This document shows, one piece after another, positions 9,778-18,045 of a DNA stretch of 53,017 nucleotides (positions within the stretch are counted from its first letter, which is position 1; every line of letters begins with the position of its first letter). The stretch is from Acidobacteriota bacterium (lineage in GTDB: Bacteria > Acidobacteriota > Terriglobia > Terriglobales > Acidobacteriaceae), in contig JAJYSV010000025.1 of assembly GCA_021793405.1 (NCBI GenBank), positions 1 to 53,017 of the forward strand. The letters run 5' to 3'. Position numbers and translations under genes: made by a program. The notes under the pieces were generated by a model. The model worked only from the letters and a program-made list of their open reading frames with translations. It searched no databases and was not told the DNA's origin.

Positions 9778-10505
9778 AGCGGCCAAAGCCAAGACACACA
9801 ATGGGACTCATGTTCGTTACAGATGTTCAAGTGATCAGCGCCGCTTCTTATTCCAAACAATATGATTCCGATGAAGTGATGACGGGTTAACAGACGAAGA
9901 AGGAGCACATGCTGGTTTTCAGTCGAAACCCGAGAAAAATCGATTATCTCATTGGACGCACATCTGAATTGTTGGACGGATTCAAGATTTAGGAATGACA
10001 TGATGCGATTGGGGAGATGCTGCCGTGCGTTTACTAACTATGCTCTGCGGCCCCAGCGAAAGACATGGAGGAAAGTTCCTGGATGAATCGCCCCTTGAAC
10101 GAGTCTCATTGTGACGATAGCATCCAGCGCGCCACATGGGTCGCTGCTTGACAGCGAAGGAAGAACTTCATTCCAGCCATCCTCCAGCATCGAAGAAGGT
10201 TTCGACGAACTGTTTGTGTCCGGTCCCGCAATACGGCAGGTCGACATGGTTCCGGATGAGATTTTCATCCGCCAAAAATGGCCGCACTTGTTTTTTAGAT
10301 GTCCGGCAATCTTGTTTTTCAGGTTGGTTATTGGCGTAGTTCGCCGAAAGCATGAACTCGTCGGGAGTAGTGATCTGTCCAGTTTTCCAATTCGTTATGC
10401 ACAGATACCTGTGATACTACCGATTCAACGATGGCTGCTGACTATGTCGAAGTTGCTTAGATTAATCTTTCCAGGGCGTCGGACCGTTCTATTGGTTCTG
10501 GTGAA
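9778..10505. other. Gap without a confident gene
   Basis: About 730 bp separate the receptor from the DUF2934 gene. Only short frames with no recognisable domain or ribosome-binding site cross it, on both strands (for example 10111-10581 plus, and 10038-10268 and 10168-10353 minus). It should contain the receptor promoter, but no clear -35/-10 pair was identified. Confidence 0.5.
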
Positions 10506-10745
10506 TCATGTAGGGAACCCGACAACTGTCTGTCTCCGTTGTAGCTCCTGCTCCGCCCGGAGCCAATCCTGCTCGGCATAACCATCCTTGTAGCCGCGTT
10601 GTGCCCACAACTCCTGCGCAAGTTGCGCGATCTCTTCATGGGACGGGCGGTTCATTGCCGCTGCCACAAACGTGTCTTTTTGTCTCGCGTTCTTCCGTGA
10701 CTTCGCGGGTGACTTTGCCTTCTTTGTTGTCTCTTCCATTCGCAT
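10506..10745 (-). CDS. DUF2934 family protein
   Basis: This small 79-residue protein has a Lys/Arg-rich N-terminus (TKKAKSPAKSRKNARQK) followed by the DUF2934 signature EEIAQLAQELWAQRG, YKDGYAEQDW and RAEQELQRR at residues 35-70. DUF2934 proteins are common in Acidobacteriota and Proteobacteria, often in several copies per genome, and their function is unknown. The basic tail suggests nucleic-acid contact, which is inference. An alternative start two codons downstream is possible. Confidence 0.8.
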   Translation of the reverse strand: MRMEETTKKAKSPAKSRKNARQKDTFVAAAMNRPSHEEIAQLAQELWAQRGYKDGYAEQDWLRAEQELQRRQTVVGFPT

Positions 10746-11113
10746 CTCACTTTCTCAATTGGTCTCAAGCGTAGAACTATTTCTTAGATGCGAGATTTGC
10801 CCATGGAGGAAGCTTGCAAACGATGATCTATCCCAGCGGTTCTGAAATGCAGGAGAAAGTGACGCAATCTGCCATAATCGGCCGCGCGGGTCGGCTTAGA
10901 ATCAATGCCAAGCAGCTATGAGCAAGAGAAAGAGTTAGCGAAGGAAGTTGACTGACTTGTGGCATAGCCCATGCCGGACGGGCGTGTTCTATGAGGGCTC
11001 GAAACTCCCAGAGGTGCGGCAAAAGGATAACTGGCACTCAATCAAAAGAGCAGTCTCTCGAGTCGGGTTGTTTTCCGCGGCACATAGGACAACCCGCTGG
11101 CTATAGAGACGAA
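10746..11113. other. Gap downstream of the hydrogenase operon
   Basis: About 370 bp lie between the DUF2934 gene and the last hydrogenase-operon gene. No frame here has both a credible ribosome-binding site and recognisable protein features. The promoter of the DUF2934 gene and the transcription end of the hydrogenase operon must lie here, but neither was identified. Confidence 0.4.
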
Positions 11114-11218
11114 TTACATCGATCTCATGTGCATATAGCGTTTTACGTCAGGCGCAACTACAGCGATCGCGATGATTGCGATCACGCCAATTGCTGAGCA
11201 TACGATCTTCCATGCCAT
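11114..11218 (-). CDS. 34-residue membrane peptide, DUF6893-like
   Basis: This is a tiny gene in the hydrogenase operon. The peptide reads M-A-W-K then a hydrophobic stretch (IVCSAIGVIAIIAIAVVA, residues 5-22), then PDVKRYMHMRSM to the end. A strong GAGGTGA ribosome-binding site lies five bases before the ATG. It follows the maturation protease gene by 21 bp on the same strand. The layout of one membrane helix followed by Pro-Asp, Arg-Tyr and a terminal Met matches what I recall of the DUF6893 small-protein family, found mainly in actinobacteria. That family match is from memory and needs a profile search. It may anchor or assist the hydrogenase at the membrane, which is inference. Confidence 0.7.
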   Translation of the reverse strand: MAWKIVCSAIGVIAIIAIAVVAPDVKRYMHMRSM

Positions 11219-11239
11219 TGCATCACCTCGTCAATAATT

Positions 11240-11752
11240 TTATACCGTGCACATACCGGAGTTGGCCCGGATCTGCCCAACAACATCCTCTAACATCCGG
11301 ATGGCACGTTCTATCGATGCCTGCACTGTCTCCGACAATCCCATCCTACCTTCCAGTTCATCCCCAAAATCCTTTGGTTCGCAGCCCACTACAACCACAC
11401 GCGCGCGGACAGTGCCCATGGAAAATGCGAGTTGAAGGACTCGCATCGGGTCCATTCCGTGAGGGTTGATCAGGGTTTCTGGAACCGGAGATTCTCCCAT
11501 GCGGCTCAGGTCTGGCTCCAGCGTATACAGCGTTCCTGGCGCTCCGCCGCGTGGCAAAGCATCGACAATCACAACAGCATCCCATGGGTCCAGAAGTGCA
11601 TAGGCGAGATCGAAACCGCGGATGCCATAATCGACGGCTGTAACGCCTTCCGGGAGTGGGCGCATGGCTAGCGCACGCACCGCTTCCACTCCGAAGGCAT
11701 CATCGCCCAGAAAGATATTTCCCACGCCGGCGATCAGGATCGAAGGATTCAT
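11240..11752 (-). CDS. NiFe hydrogenase maturation endopeptidase (HyaD/HycI/HoxM family)
   Basis: This 170-residue protease would remove the C-terminal extension of the hydrogenase large subunit after nickel insertion. The family motif GVGNIFLGDDAFG is at residues 9-21. The three metal-sensing positions of HybD (Glu16, Asp62, His93) correspond to Asp18, Asp64 (VIVDA) and His98 (NPHGMD). The first is conservatively changed from Glu to Asp. The start overlaps the end of the upstream gene by four bases (ATGA), indicating translational coupling. Its substrate is presumably HhyL, encoded four kilobases upstream in the same operon, which still carries a 23-residue tail after its last cysteine motif. 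Confidence 0.92.
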   Translation of the reverse strand: MNPSILIAGVGNIFLGDDAFGVEAVRALAMRPLPEGVTAVDYGIRGFDLAYALLDPWDAVVIVDALPRGGAPGTLYTLEPDLSRMGESPVPETLINPHGMDPMRVLQLAFSMGTVRARVVVVGCEPKDFGDELEGRMGLSETVQASIERAIRMLEDVVGQIRANSGMCTV

Positions 11753-13053
11753 GCTTGTTCCTCGACATTCGCGTCTTCGAGCGGCTCAACTTCTTCCACG
11801 GAGAAGAAGAAGCGGTGGCCCGGCTGCCGCATCATCCCGAACTCGCGACCCGGATCGTCATCCACGACAACCGCCAGTTGAATGTTGTCCTCAAAATCCT
11901 GCTCGATGGCCTCGATCACACCGGTCTTTCCTTCCAGCGCCATGTCCATGATGTCAGCCTGCTTTTGCGGCCACAGGCGAACCCGGCTTCCTACCTTCAA
12001 CTCGCTACCGAAGACGCGGACACTTTCGGGCGCGGATTTTTCCGCCAACGGATTCCAATCTCCGATCGGGAAAGTCTTCGCGCTTGGCTCGCGAGCAGCA
12101 GGACTCCCGGAGACTGTGCGAAGCCCCCGAATCGCGCCATGCACCTTCATCAGGAAATCCTGGGGAAGGGTTTCGGTTCTTTCTAGAATTTTGCGGGCAC
12201 GATCGTCGACATTTCGCATCTCGTCTTTTTCCTCGTCGGTCAATGTCAACACACGCAGCGCCAGCATTTCATCCATCTCCGTACCATCGAAGAAATCACC
12301 CTCGCTTTCCGGCGCAATTTGCGGGTAGTCGTAAAGAATGATCGGCGAACACAGTAGCATCGACCGCTCACTCTCATTCCCGACCAGGACAGGGAATACG
12401 CCAACATTCTGGCAGGCTGCAACATCTGCGCGAAATTCCTCAGGCGGATCCAGCAGGGAGACGAACTCGCCTCCAGTCACGCTCAGGAGTATGTGCGCAG
12501 AGACAAAAGCTCGTAGCATCGCCTTTTGACGGACACATTCGGCGGCATTTTCCACTGGTGTCGTATTTCGTACCTGCAACGATACTTTATGCAGTCCGTT
12601 ACGAACTGGTCCAATCCGAATTTCCACGCTCCCAGAGATATCGTGCGACGGAGAGCAGTTGATGACGGAATCTGTAACCGTGTCAGTTGCCTGAAATGAA
12701 AAGGGGTGTCTGAGCAGTTCAGATGTGAGCTCTCCTGGCGCCAAATTGCCCAGTTCAACAGACCGCTCGACACCTTCTTCCCATTCCTGCCAAGTGCTGC
12801 CAGCTCGTCGGCGCACCAATTGGAGGAACCGGACGCGAACATCTAACCGCGTCTCCGCATCTGCGATGACTAAGAATTCGGTAAGCAGGAAGAATGACTC
12901 AGCCGGACGCTGCTCCTCGGCATATTCCTGCGGATAGAGAGTGCCAAAGTTCCACCGCTGCGCGTTCTTCGTGGACGTGGCCCGATACGGATACAAGATG
13001 TATCCCTCATACAGGACCGCAGCGGCAATTCGTTCCGCGGTCGCGAAGTTCAT
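11749..13053 (-). CDS. Conserved hydrogenase-operon protein of unknown function
   Basis: This 434-residue protein sits inside the group 1h hydrogenase operon, overlapping both neighbours by four bases. The N-terminus (MNFATAERIAAAVLYEGYILYPYRA) leads into a mixed alpha/beta region without recognised catalytic motifs. The C-terminal 80 residues (VRVFGSELKVGSRVRLWPQ, then GKTGVIEAIEQDFEDNIQLAVVVDDDPG and RQPGHRFFFSVEEVEPL) look like a small beta-barrel of KOW type. I recognise the general sequence from other group 1h hydrogenase loci, where it is a conserved hypothetical. No signal peptide or membrane segment is visible, so it is probably cytoplasmic. A role in assembly or partner recognition is inference. 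Confidence 0.8.
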   Translation of the reverse strand: MNFATAERIAAAVLYEGYILYPYRATSTKNAQRWNFGTLYPQEYAEEQRPAESFFLLTEFLVIADAETRLDVRVRFLQLVRRRAGSTWQEWEEGVERSVELGNLAPGELTSELLRHPFSFQATDTVTDSVINCSPSHDISGSVEIRIGPVRNGLHKVSLQVRNTTPVENAAECVRQKAMLRAFVSAHILLSVTGGEFVSLLDPPEEFRADVAACQNVGVFPVLVGNESERSMLLCSPIILYDYPQIAPESEGDFFDGTEMDEMLALRVLTLTDEEKDEMRNVDDRARKILERTETLPQDFLMKVHGAIRGLRTVSGSPAAREPSAKTFPIGDWNPLAEKSAPESVRVFGSELKVGSRVRLWPQKQADIMDMALEGKTGVIEAIEQDFEDNIQLAVVVDDDPGREFGMMRQPGHRFFFSVEEVEPLEDANVEEQA

Positions 13054-13703
13054 GCGGGCACCTCATCGGCTTCCTTGCCGGCGACTAGCTTGTCGAGCAG
13101 TTGCTCCCAAGTTGGGATGCCATTCCTTACTTTGTATTCATGGAGGCGGTCGAAGGTATCTCGCTCGAGGCATAGCCATGCCGAGTTGGGATAGTGTTGG
13201 TCCATCATCTGTTTCCAAACTTCGACAGGCAAACGGTAATTGGCCTCGCGATCCCAGGGAATTTGGGTTACCTGCAGTGCTCCGTCCTCGCCACGATAAA
13301 ACACGGTGCCGCTGAACAGAATGCAAAGCGGAATATCTCCCGATTCCAGGGCATGAAAATATTTCGTGGTCGCAATGTTGAAGTCGAACGTACAGGGCAA
13401 CTGTAAGTCGGCCACCGTTGTGCCGGTGAAACCAGGAATAGCCATGCTGATGTTCATCCACAAGAGGGAACGGACGGTTCTACTCCAGCGGTCGGGCTCT
13501 CCGAATAGATCGCGGAGTTTTTCTTGCTCCGCTCCAACGTATCGGCGGCGCGTCGGCTCGATCTGTATTTGACACCGCAGCGATAGCGTATGGATGGCAT
13601 GGTTGTCAGGGACGTTTGTGATGCGCAGCTTTAAGGCAAGCAGCGGCGCAGCAGCATGCTGAACGGCTTCTGCGCCTTCAATTTGAAACTGGAGATCAGG
13701 CAT
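13050..13703 (-). CDS. DUF6084 family protein, hydrogenase-operon associated
   Basis: This 217-residue soluble protein reads MPDLQFQIEGAEAVQHAAAP at its start, with a later segment around VRSLLWMNISMAIPGFTG and FNIATTKYFHALESGDIPL. These match what I know of DUF6084, a family found in group 1h (group 5) NiFe hydrogenase loci. There are no cysteine clusters or cofactor motifs. The gene overlaps the next one by four bases and the previous one by eight, so it is translated as part of the operon. The function is not established; a chaperone or structural role for the hydrogenase is inference. Confidence 0.8.
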   Translation of the reverse strand: MPDLQFQIEGAEAVQHAAAPLLALKLRITNVPDNHAIHTLSLRCQIQIEPTRRRYVGAEQEKLRDLFGEPDRWSRTVRSLLWMNISMAIPGFTGTTVADLQLPCTFDFNIATTKYFHALESGDIPLCILFSGTVFYRGEDGALQVTQIPWDREANYRLPVEVWKQMMDQHYPNSAWLCLERDTFDRLHEYKVRNGIPTWEQLLDKLVAGKEADEVPA

Positions 13704-14361
13704 GCATCATCTCAACGTTATTGCTGGTATGAGTTGAAGTCGACCGCAATCGCAATTCGGTAAAGAAGTGTTCGATTTGTTTCCACACTTCGGTGCCGCC
13801 AGAGAAGCCTTTCCAGTGCATTCGGATAAGCCCGACGAGGCGGAAACACTCGTCGATAGGAACGACAAAGTTTTCCGCGTTGGACCCAGCGCGATTCATC
13901 AGGAATGCTTCCACATCTGGTTCCATTTTCTGGAGGGCATGATTTTGTGAGCGGATATCCTCCCAGGAGTCCAAGCTCAGCAATGATTCCGTGGCGCCTG
14001 CTGGACTGGGATACATGGCAATCATTTTCGCGCGAGAGCTATCGTAATAAAAGAACGCGAGATTTATAGGAATCATCAAGGCTTCCCATTGCATTTCGGT
14101 CATTTGAAAGTTGGGAAGCACGCGAATACGTCTTGGGATGCGCAGATAACGGACGCCGGCTTGTCCGCAGAACAGCAACGCGCAGGCCTCACACGCACAA
14201 AGTATTTGGCGTTCGGAAGGCTCCAGTAAGTGGGAATGTGCAGGCCCCAGTTCTGCGCTGCACAGGTCGCAACGCTCCGCGGTGGAGCGACGACGAGAAA
14301 ATTGGCGCAGGACGGCGGGTATGGCGTCCTGGCCAAACGTGTTGGTGGGAATCTCACTCAT
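13696..14361 (-). CDS. DUF5947 family protein with Cys/His metal-binding motif
   Basis: This 221-residue protein matches DUF5947. The chosen ATG at 14361 has an AGGAG ribosome-binding site five bases upstream; the frame is open to 14496, but that part overlaps the stop of a short upstream gene. Near the N-terminus it carries C31-x2-C34, H42/H44 and C55-x-C57-x2-C60, consistent with one or two bound zinc ions or an iron-sulfur cluster. The rest (RVLPNFQMTEMQWEALMIPI, LAFFYYDSS) is family-typical. It lies between the NifU-like gene and the DUF6084 gene in the hydrogenase operon. Electron transfer or metallocentre assembly is a plausible but untested role. Confidence 0.82.
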   Translation of the reverse strand: MSEIPTNTFGQDAIPAVLRQFSRRRSTAERCDLCSAELGPAHSHLLEPSERQILCACEACALLFCGQAGVRYLRIPRRIRVLPNFQMTEMQWEALMIPINLAFFYYDSSRAKMIAMYPSPAGATESLLSLDSWEDIRSQNHALQKMEPDVEAFLMNRAGSNAENFVVPIDECFRLVGLIRMHWKGFSGGTEVWKQIEHFFTELRLRSTSTHTSNNVEMMHA

Positions 14362-14425
14362 TACACTCCTGAGAATAGAGTGGCGATATGCTTGAGGTGC
14401 TGGACATCCCTGCCAGGCAAACCGC

Positions 14426-14584
14426 TTATGCTGGGGGAGCGCTGGGCATACGCGGATCAATCGGACCGCGCTGGTCGACGTTGATTCCGGTTGCATCGCT
14501 GGCTGGTCGGCCCTTCGGAGAAGGTGTGGGAGAGGGCTTATGGGGGCGGGTGGAGGCGGAGGGTCTATCGTTGATCGTCGCCAT
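14426..14584 (-). CDS. 52-residue proline-rich peptide in hydrogenase operon
   Basis: This short gene lies between the NifU-like and DUF5947 genes. The ATG at 14582-14584 has a GGAG ribosome-binding site eight bases upstream. The peptide is rich in Pro, Ser and Arg (ASTRPHKPSPTPSPKGRPAS) and ends VDQRGPIDPRMPSAPPA before the stop. There is no predicted membrane segment. Position, strand, ribosome-binding site and the tidy C-terminal motif argue for a real gene, and without it the operon would have an unexplained 250-bp gap. The function is unknown. No family was assigned, and a comparison with the same slot in other hydrogenase operons would settle whether it is conserved. Confidence 0.6.
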   Translation of the reverse strand: MATINDRPSASTRPHKPSPTPSPKGRPASDATGINVDQRGPIDPRMPSAPPA

Positions 14585-14611
14585 GGAGAATTCTCCTTCT
14601 GCGAAAATGCT

Positions 14612-15166
14612 CTACTTTAATACGACAAGCTTTGAGGAATTCAATTCAGACTTGCCGGTTTCAGCTTCAATTCTTTCGATATCCGGCGCGGCTTCATAGA
14701 GCGCTTCTTCCACCGCGTTTTTCAAAGTGACGGATGAAGAAGGGCAGCTTCCACAACTGCCGAGCAGCTTCAGTCGAACAACTCCGTCTGCAACGCTCAG
14801 AAATTCCACATCTCCGCCATGCGAATGGAGGTAGGGGCGCACTTTGTCCAGCGCGCGCAATACTCGGGTTTCCATTGAGTCCGGATGCAAGCCGTGCAAT
14901 AAAAGAACACTCGCCACCAGATTGTCCTCGAGTGCTTCATCGAGCGCAGCTTCGCCTTCAGGGGTTTGTGCAATGCTCTCCAGCATCCGTTCCAAGGCAG
15001 CCCCGTGCAGTTCCATCACACACTGTACGAGTTCCAGTGCGACAGCACGCAGCTCCGGGTCACGAGAGCTGTCGAGTCGCTTGGCCAGCTTCTCGACTCG
15101 CTCCGTGTGGACGCGAAATTCACGCCGCTGCGAGGCATCTGTGATCGGTTCTACGCTGGTCGCCAT
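14612..15166 (-). CDS. NifU C-terminal-domain iron-sulfur scaffold protein
   Basis: This 184-residue protein starts at 15166, where its ATG overlaps the stop codon of the large-subunit gene by one base (TAATG). An N-terminal helical region (residues 10-90) precedes a NifU-like domain at residues 98-160: RALDKVRPYLHSHGGDVEFL, then LLGSCGSCPSS with C138 and C141. NifU-type domains carry or transfer [4Fe-4S] clusters. In this operon it probably supplies or transfers clusters, or electrons, for the small subunit, which needs three clusters. An upstream extension of the frame to 15259 is rejected because it lies inside the large-subunit gene. Confidence 0.88.
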   Translation of the reverse strand: MATSVEPITDASQRREFRVHTERVEKLAKRLDSSRDPELRAVALELVQCVMELHGAALERMLESIAQTPEGEAALDEALEDNLVASVLLLHGLHPDSMETRVLRALDKVRPYLHSHGGDVEFLSVADGVVRLKLLGSCGSCPSSSVTLKNAVEEALYEAAPDIERIEAETGKSELNSSKLVVLK

Positions 15167-16968
15167 TATTTGTGCTCCGCCGCGCCAAACATGGGCGAAT
15201 GGCGCGTCTCCAGAACCTTGCCATCGCCCAGATACATATGCACACCACACGGTAAGCAAGGATCGAAGCTGCGGACCGCACGCATAATGTCGATGCCCTT
15301 GAATTTGTCCGGCCTGTTTTCCTCAAAGATTGGAGTGTTCTGCACCGCGTCCTCATAGGGGCCTGGCGTTCCATAGACGTCCCGCGGATTCGCGTTCCAC
15401 GGTGTGGGTGGATAGGGATGGTAGTTGGCAATCTTGCCGTCCCGAATCACGACATGGTGCGACAATACGCCCCGTACCGCTTCGTGGAAGCCACAACCGA
15501 TGGCCTCCTCCGGAACCTTGAAGTCCGTCCATGTGCTGGTGTGTCCGGCGTGCAATTCTGCCAGCGCCTTCTCCATAAAGTGGAGCGCCATGGCTGCGGC
15601 GTAGGCCTGGAAGTACGTGCGCGCCCGGTCGCGTTCGATCGCGTTGCTCCACTTCGGAATTTTCCATTCGAACTCCGCCTCTGGCTTCAGCGCAGTTTTG
15701 GGCAGGTTAATCTTCACGCTATGACCAGTGGCTTTAACATACCCGACATCCACTAACCCAGAAAGGGCGGTCGCCCAAAGGCGCGCAATGGGACCTCCGC
15801 CCGTATCAATGGCTAAATGGTCGTTGGTCCGCTGGTCGAACCAGCGCGGCGACATCACCCAGGTGTAGTTGCCATTAAAGTTTCGCTTTTGTGGGCGCGG
15901 GATTGTTGTTTGATTCCATGGATGGTTTTTATCGATAGGATTGCCCAAGGGATCTTTCTTGACGAAGGTTTCCGCGTTCTGCCAGCCATCATAATAGGAA
16001 CTGCCCAGCAGAATCCGGATGTTGAGATTGATGTCAACTAAATCGTTGGTCACCAGCTGACCATCCACAATGATGCCGGGCGTGACAAACATCTTGCGTC
16101 CCCAGTCACCCATCTTCTTGTAGGCGTAGTCGCAGTGGTCGGGGTCATTGAACGATCCCCAACAACCCAGCAGGATGCGTCGTTGGCCAACTTTTTCATA
16201 GCCGGGCAACGCCTCGTAGAAGAAGTCGAAAAGATCATCGTGCAGCGGAACAACTTTCTTCATAAACTCGACATATTTCATCAGGCGAACGAGATAGTCG
16301 GTGAAAAGCTGGACCGTCGGAACTGTCCCTACTCCACCCGGATACAGTGTGGAAGGATGGACGTGGCGACCTTCCATCAGGCAGAACATTTCGCGCGTCA
16401 TCCGGCTTACTTGCAGCGTTTCGCGATAGAACTCACCGGTAAACGGATTGAGCGCCGTCATGATGTCGGCAATGGTGCGATAGCCGTGCTTGTCCGCGTT
16501 CGGCGCAGCCGTTCCCTGGGCTTTGTCCCACACGCCAGGGTTGGTTTCCTTCACCATTTGCTCGCAGAAGTCCACGCCGACGAGGTTGTCCTGAAAGATG
16601 TTGTGATCGAACATGTACTCGGCGGCTTCTCCCAGGTTGATGATCCATTCGGCAATGGGCGGAGGCTTGATGCCAAAGGCCATGTTTTGCGCATACACCG
16701 CGCAGGTTGCATGATTGTCTCCGCAGATTCCGCAGATGCGGCTGGTGATGAAGTGGGCGTCTCGTGGATCTTTGCCCTTCATGAAAATGCTATAGCCGCG
16801 AAAGATCGATGAGGTGCTGTAGCACTCCGCAACTTCGCGATTTTCAAAATCGATCTTCGTAAAAATTCCCAGACTGCCCACAATCCGAGTGATCGGATCC
16901 CAGTTCATTTCCACCAGATTGCGTTTCTTGCTCGGATTTTCAGGCAAAGTCTCTACGGTAGTGGCCAT
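15166..16968 (-). CDS. hhyL: Group 1h NiFe hydrogenase large subunit
   Basis: This 600-residue catalytic subunit carries the NiFe(CN)2CO site. The N-terminal nickel motif is RICGICGDNHATC with C79 and C82. The C-terminal motif is FDPCLPCGVH with C571, C574 and H577. Residues 578-600 after His577 form the tail normally removed by the endopeptidase, which is encoded downstream. Overall sequence and operon content place it in the high-affinity, oxygen-tolerant group 1h (group 5, actinobacterial-type) class, which oxidises atmospheric H2. The gene starts 15 bp after the small-subunit stop, with AAAGGA upstream. The neighbouring NifU-like gene overlaps its stop codon. Confidence 0.96.
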   Translation of the reverse strand: MATTVETLPENPSKKRNLVEMNWDPITRIVGSLGIFTKIDFENREVAECYSTSSIFRGYSIFMKGKDPRDAHFITSRICGICGDNHATCAVYAQNMAFGIKPPPIAEWIINLGEAAEYMFDHNIFQDNLVGVDFCEQMVKETNPGVWDKAQGTAAPNADKHGYRTIADIMTALNPFTGEFYRETLQVSRMTREMFCLMEGRHVHPSTLYPGGVGTVPTVQLFTDYLVRLMKYVEFMKKVVPLHDDLFDFFYEALPGYEKVGQRRILLGCWGSFNDPDHCDYAYKKMGDWGRKMFVTPGIIVDGQLVTNDLVDINLNIRILLGSSYYDGWQNAETFVKKDPLGNPIDKNHPWNQTTIPRPQKRNFNGNYTWVMSPRWFDQRTNDHLAIDTGGGPIARLWATALSGLVDVGYVKATGHSVKINLPKTALKPEAEFEWKIPKWSNAIERDRARTYFQAYAAAMALHFMEKALAELHAGHTSTWTDFKVPEEAIGCGFHEAVRGVLSHHVVIRDGKIANYHPYPPTPWNANPRDVYGTPGPYEDAVQNTPIFEENRPDKFKGIDIMRAVRSFDPCLPCGVHMYLGDGKVLETRHSPMFGAAEHK

Positions 16969-16983
16969 GGCACGCGGGTCCTT

Positions 16984-18045
16984 TCATCTGTAGGTTTGTG
17001 GACGATAGCCGGTGGTCAACTGTGGATTGCGGTGCCGCCACTTGGGTTCCTTGTTGACCGTCGTGTTGGTGAGGCCGCGGAGAGTGCGCAGCATGTGGCC
17101 CCACCCAGCAATTGCGTTCGTGGAAATTTTGGCGCCGGTAGGCTCATCCATGAATGGCATGAACTTGTCTGGGAAACCGGGCATGGTGCAGCCAATGCAA
17201 ATGCCACCGACGTTCGGACAGCCGCCAATTCCAGCCATCCAGCCGCGCTTGGGGACATTGCAGTCCACCACTGGTCCCCAGCAGCCGAGTTTCACCAGGC
17301 ACTTTGAACTGCCATACTCCAAAGCGAAGTCGCCTTGCTCGTAATAGCCGGCGCGGTCGCAGCCCTCGTGGACCGTCTTGCCGAATAGCCACGTGGGCCG
17401 CAATTGCTTGTCCAGTGGAATCATTGGCGCCAGGCCAGCCACCTGATACAGTAGGTAGAGGACGGTTTCCATAAAGTTGTCTGGTTGCACCGGGCATCCC
17501 GGCACGTTGATAATCGGGAGGCCGGCTTTTGACCTCCAATTCCACCCCAGATAATCGGCCAGTCCCATGCATCCAGTGGGATTGCCTTGCATGGCGTGAA
17601 TCCCGCCGTACGTAGCGCAGGTGCCACAACCCATTACGGCCAGCGCTTTGGGGGCGAGTCGATCGATCCAGTCACAGGTAAGGATCGGTTGCCCGGTATC
17701 AGGATTCGTACCCAGACCTGCCCAGTATCCTTCCTTCTTGATCTTCTCGTTCGGAATCGATCCTTCTACCACTAGTACAAAGGGATCGATCTCGCCCTTT
17801 TCCGCCTGGTAAAAAAACTTCATAAAGTCGTCGCCATTTTCATACGCCAGCACCGGATTGTGTAGGTGTACTTTCGGCAGACCAGGGATTGCCCCCAGAA
17901 GTATGTCTTCAACGCTAGGCTGCGTGGCTGCTGTGATCGAGACGCTGTCTCCATCGCAGCCGAGACCCGCTGTGATCCAGAGGATATGAACGTCTGTCAC
18001 GGGCGACGCTGCCTGCACCTTGGCACTGGAAATAGGTTCCGCCAT
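16984..18045 (-). CDS. hhyS: Group 1h NiFe hydrogenase small subunit with Asp-ligated proximal cluster
   Basis: This 353-residue subunit relays electrons through three iron-sulfur clusters. The usual CxxC of the proximal cluster reads C30-D-G-D33, so Asp33 replaces the second cysteine. This 3Cys-1Asp ligation is a known trait of group 5/1h enzymes. The other proximal ligands are probably C143 and C184. The distal cluster is probably H226, C229, C249 and C255. The medial cluster ligands lie among C262, C276, C283 and C286. There is no Tat signal and no C-terminal membrane helix, so membrane attachment must be indirect. A strong AAGGAGG ribosome-binding site precedes the ATG. It is the first gene of the operon. 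No hyp maturation genes are in the window. Confidence 0.96.
   Translation of the reverse strand: MAEPISSAKVQAASPVTDVHILWITAGLGCDGDSVSITAATQPSVEDILLGAIPGLPKVHLHNPVLAYENGDDFMKFFYQAEKGEIDPFVLVVEGSIPNEKIKKEGYWAGLGTNPDTGQPILTCDWIDRLAPKALAVMGCGTCATYGGIHAMQGNPTGCMGLADYLGWNWRSKAGLPIINVPGCPVQPDNFMETVLYLLYQVAGLAPMIPLDKQLRPTWLFGKTVHEGCDRAGYYEQGDFALEYGSSKCLVKLGCWGPVVDCNVPKRGWMAGIGGCPNVGGICIGCTMPGFPDKFMPFMDEPTGAKISTNAIAGWGHMLRTLRGLTNTTVNKEPKWRHRNPQLTTGYRPQTYR

Noticed and set aside
10111-10581. Plus-strand 156-residue frame in the gap upstream of the TonB receptor
   Set aside because: It has biased composition, no domain and no ribosome-binding site, and it overlaps the end of the DUF2934 gene on the other strand.
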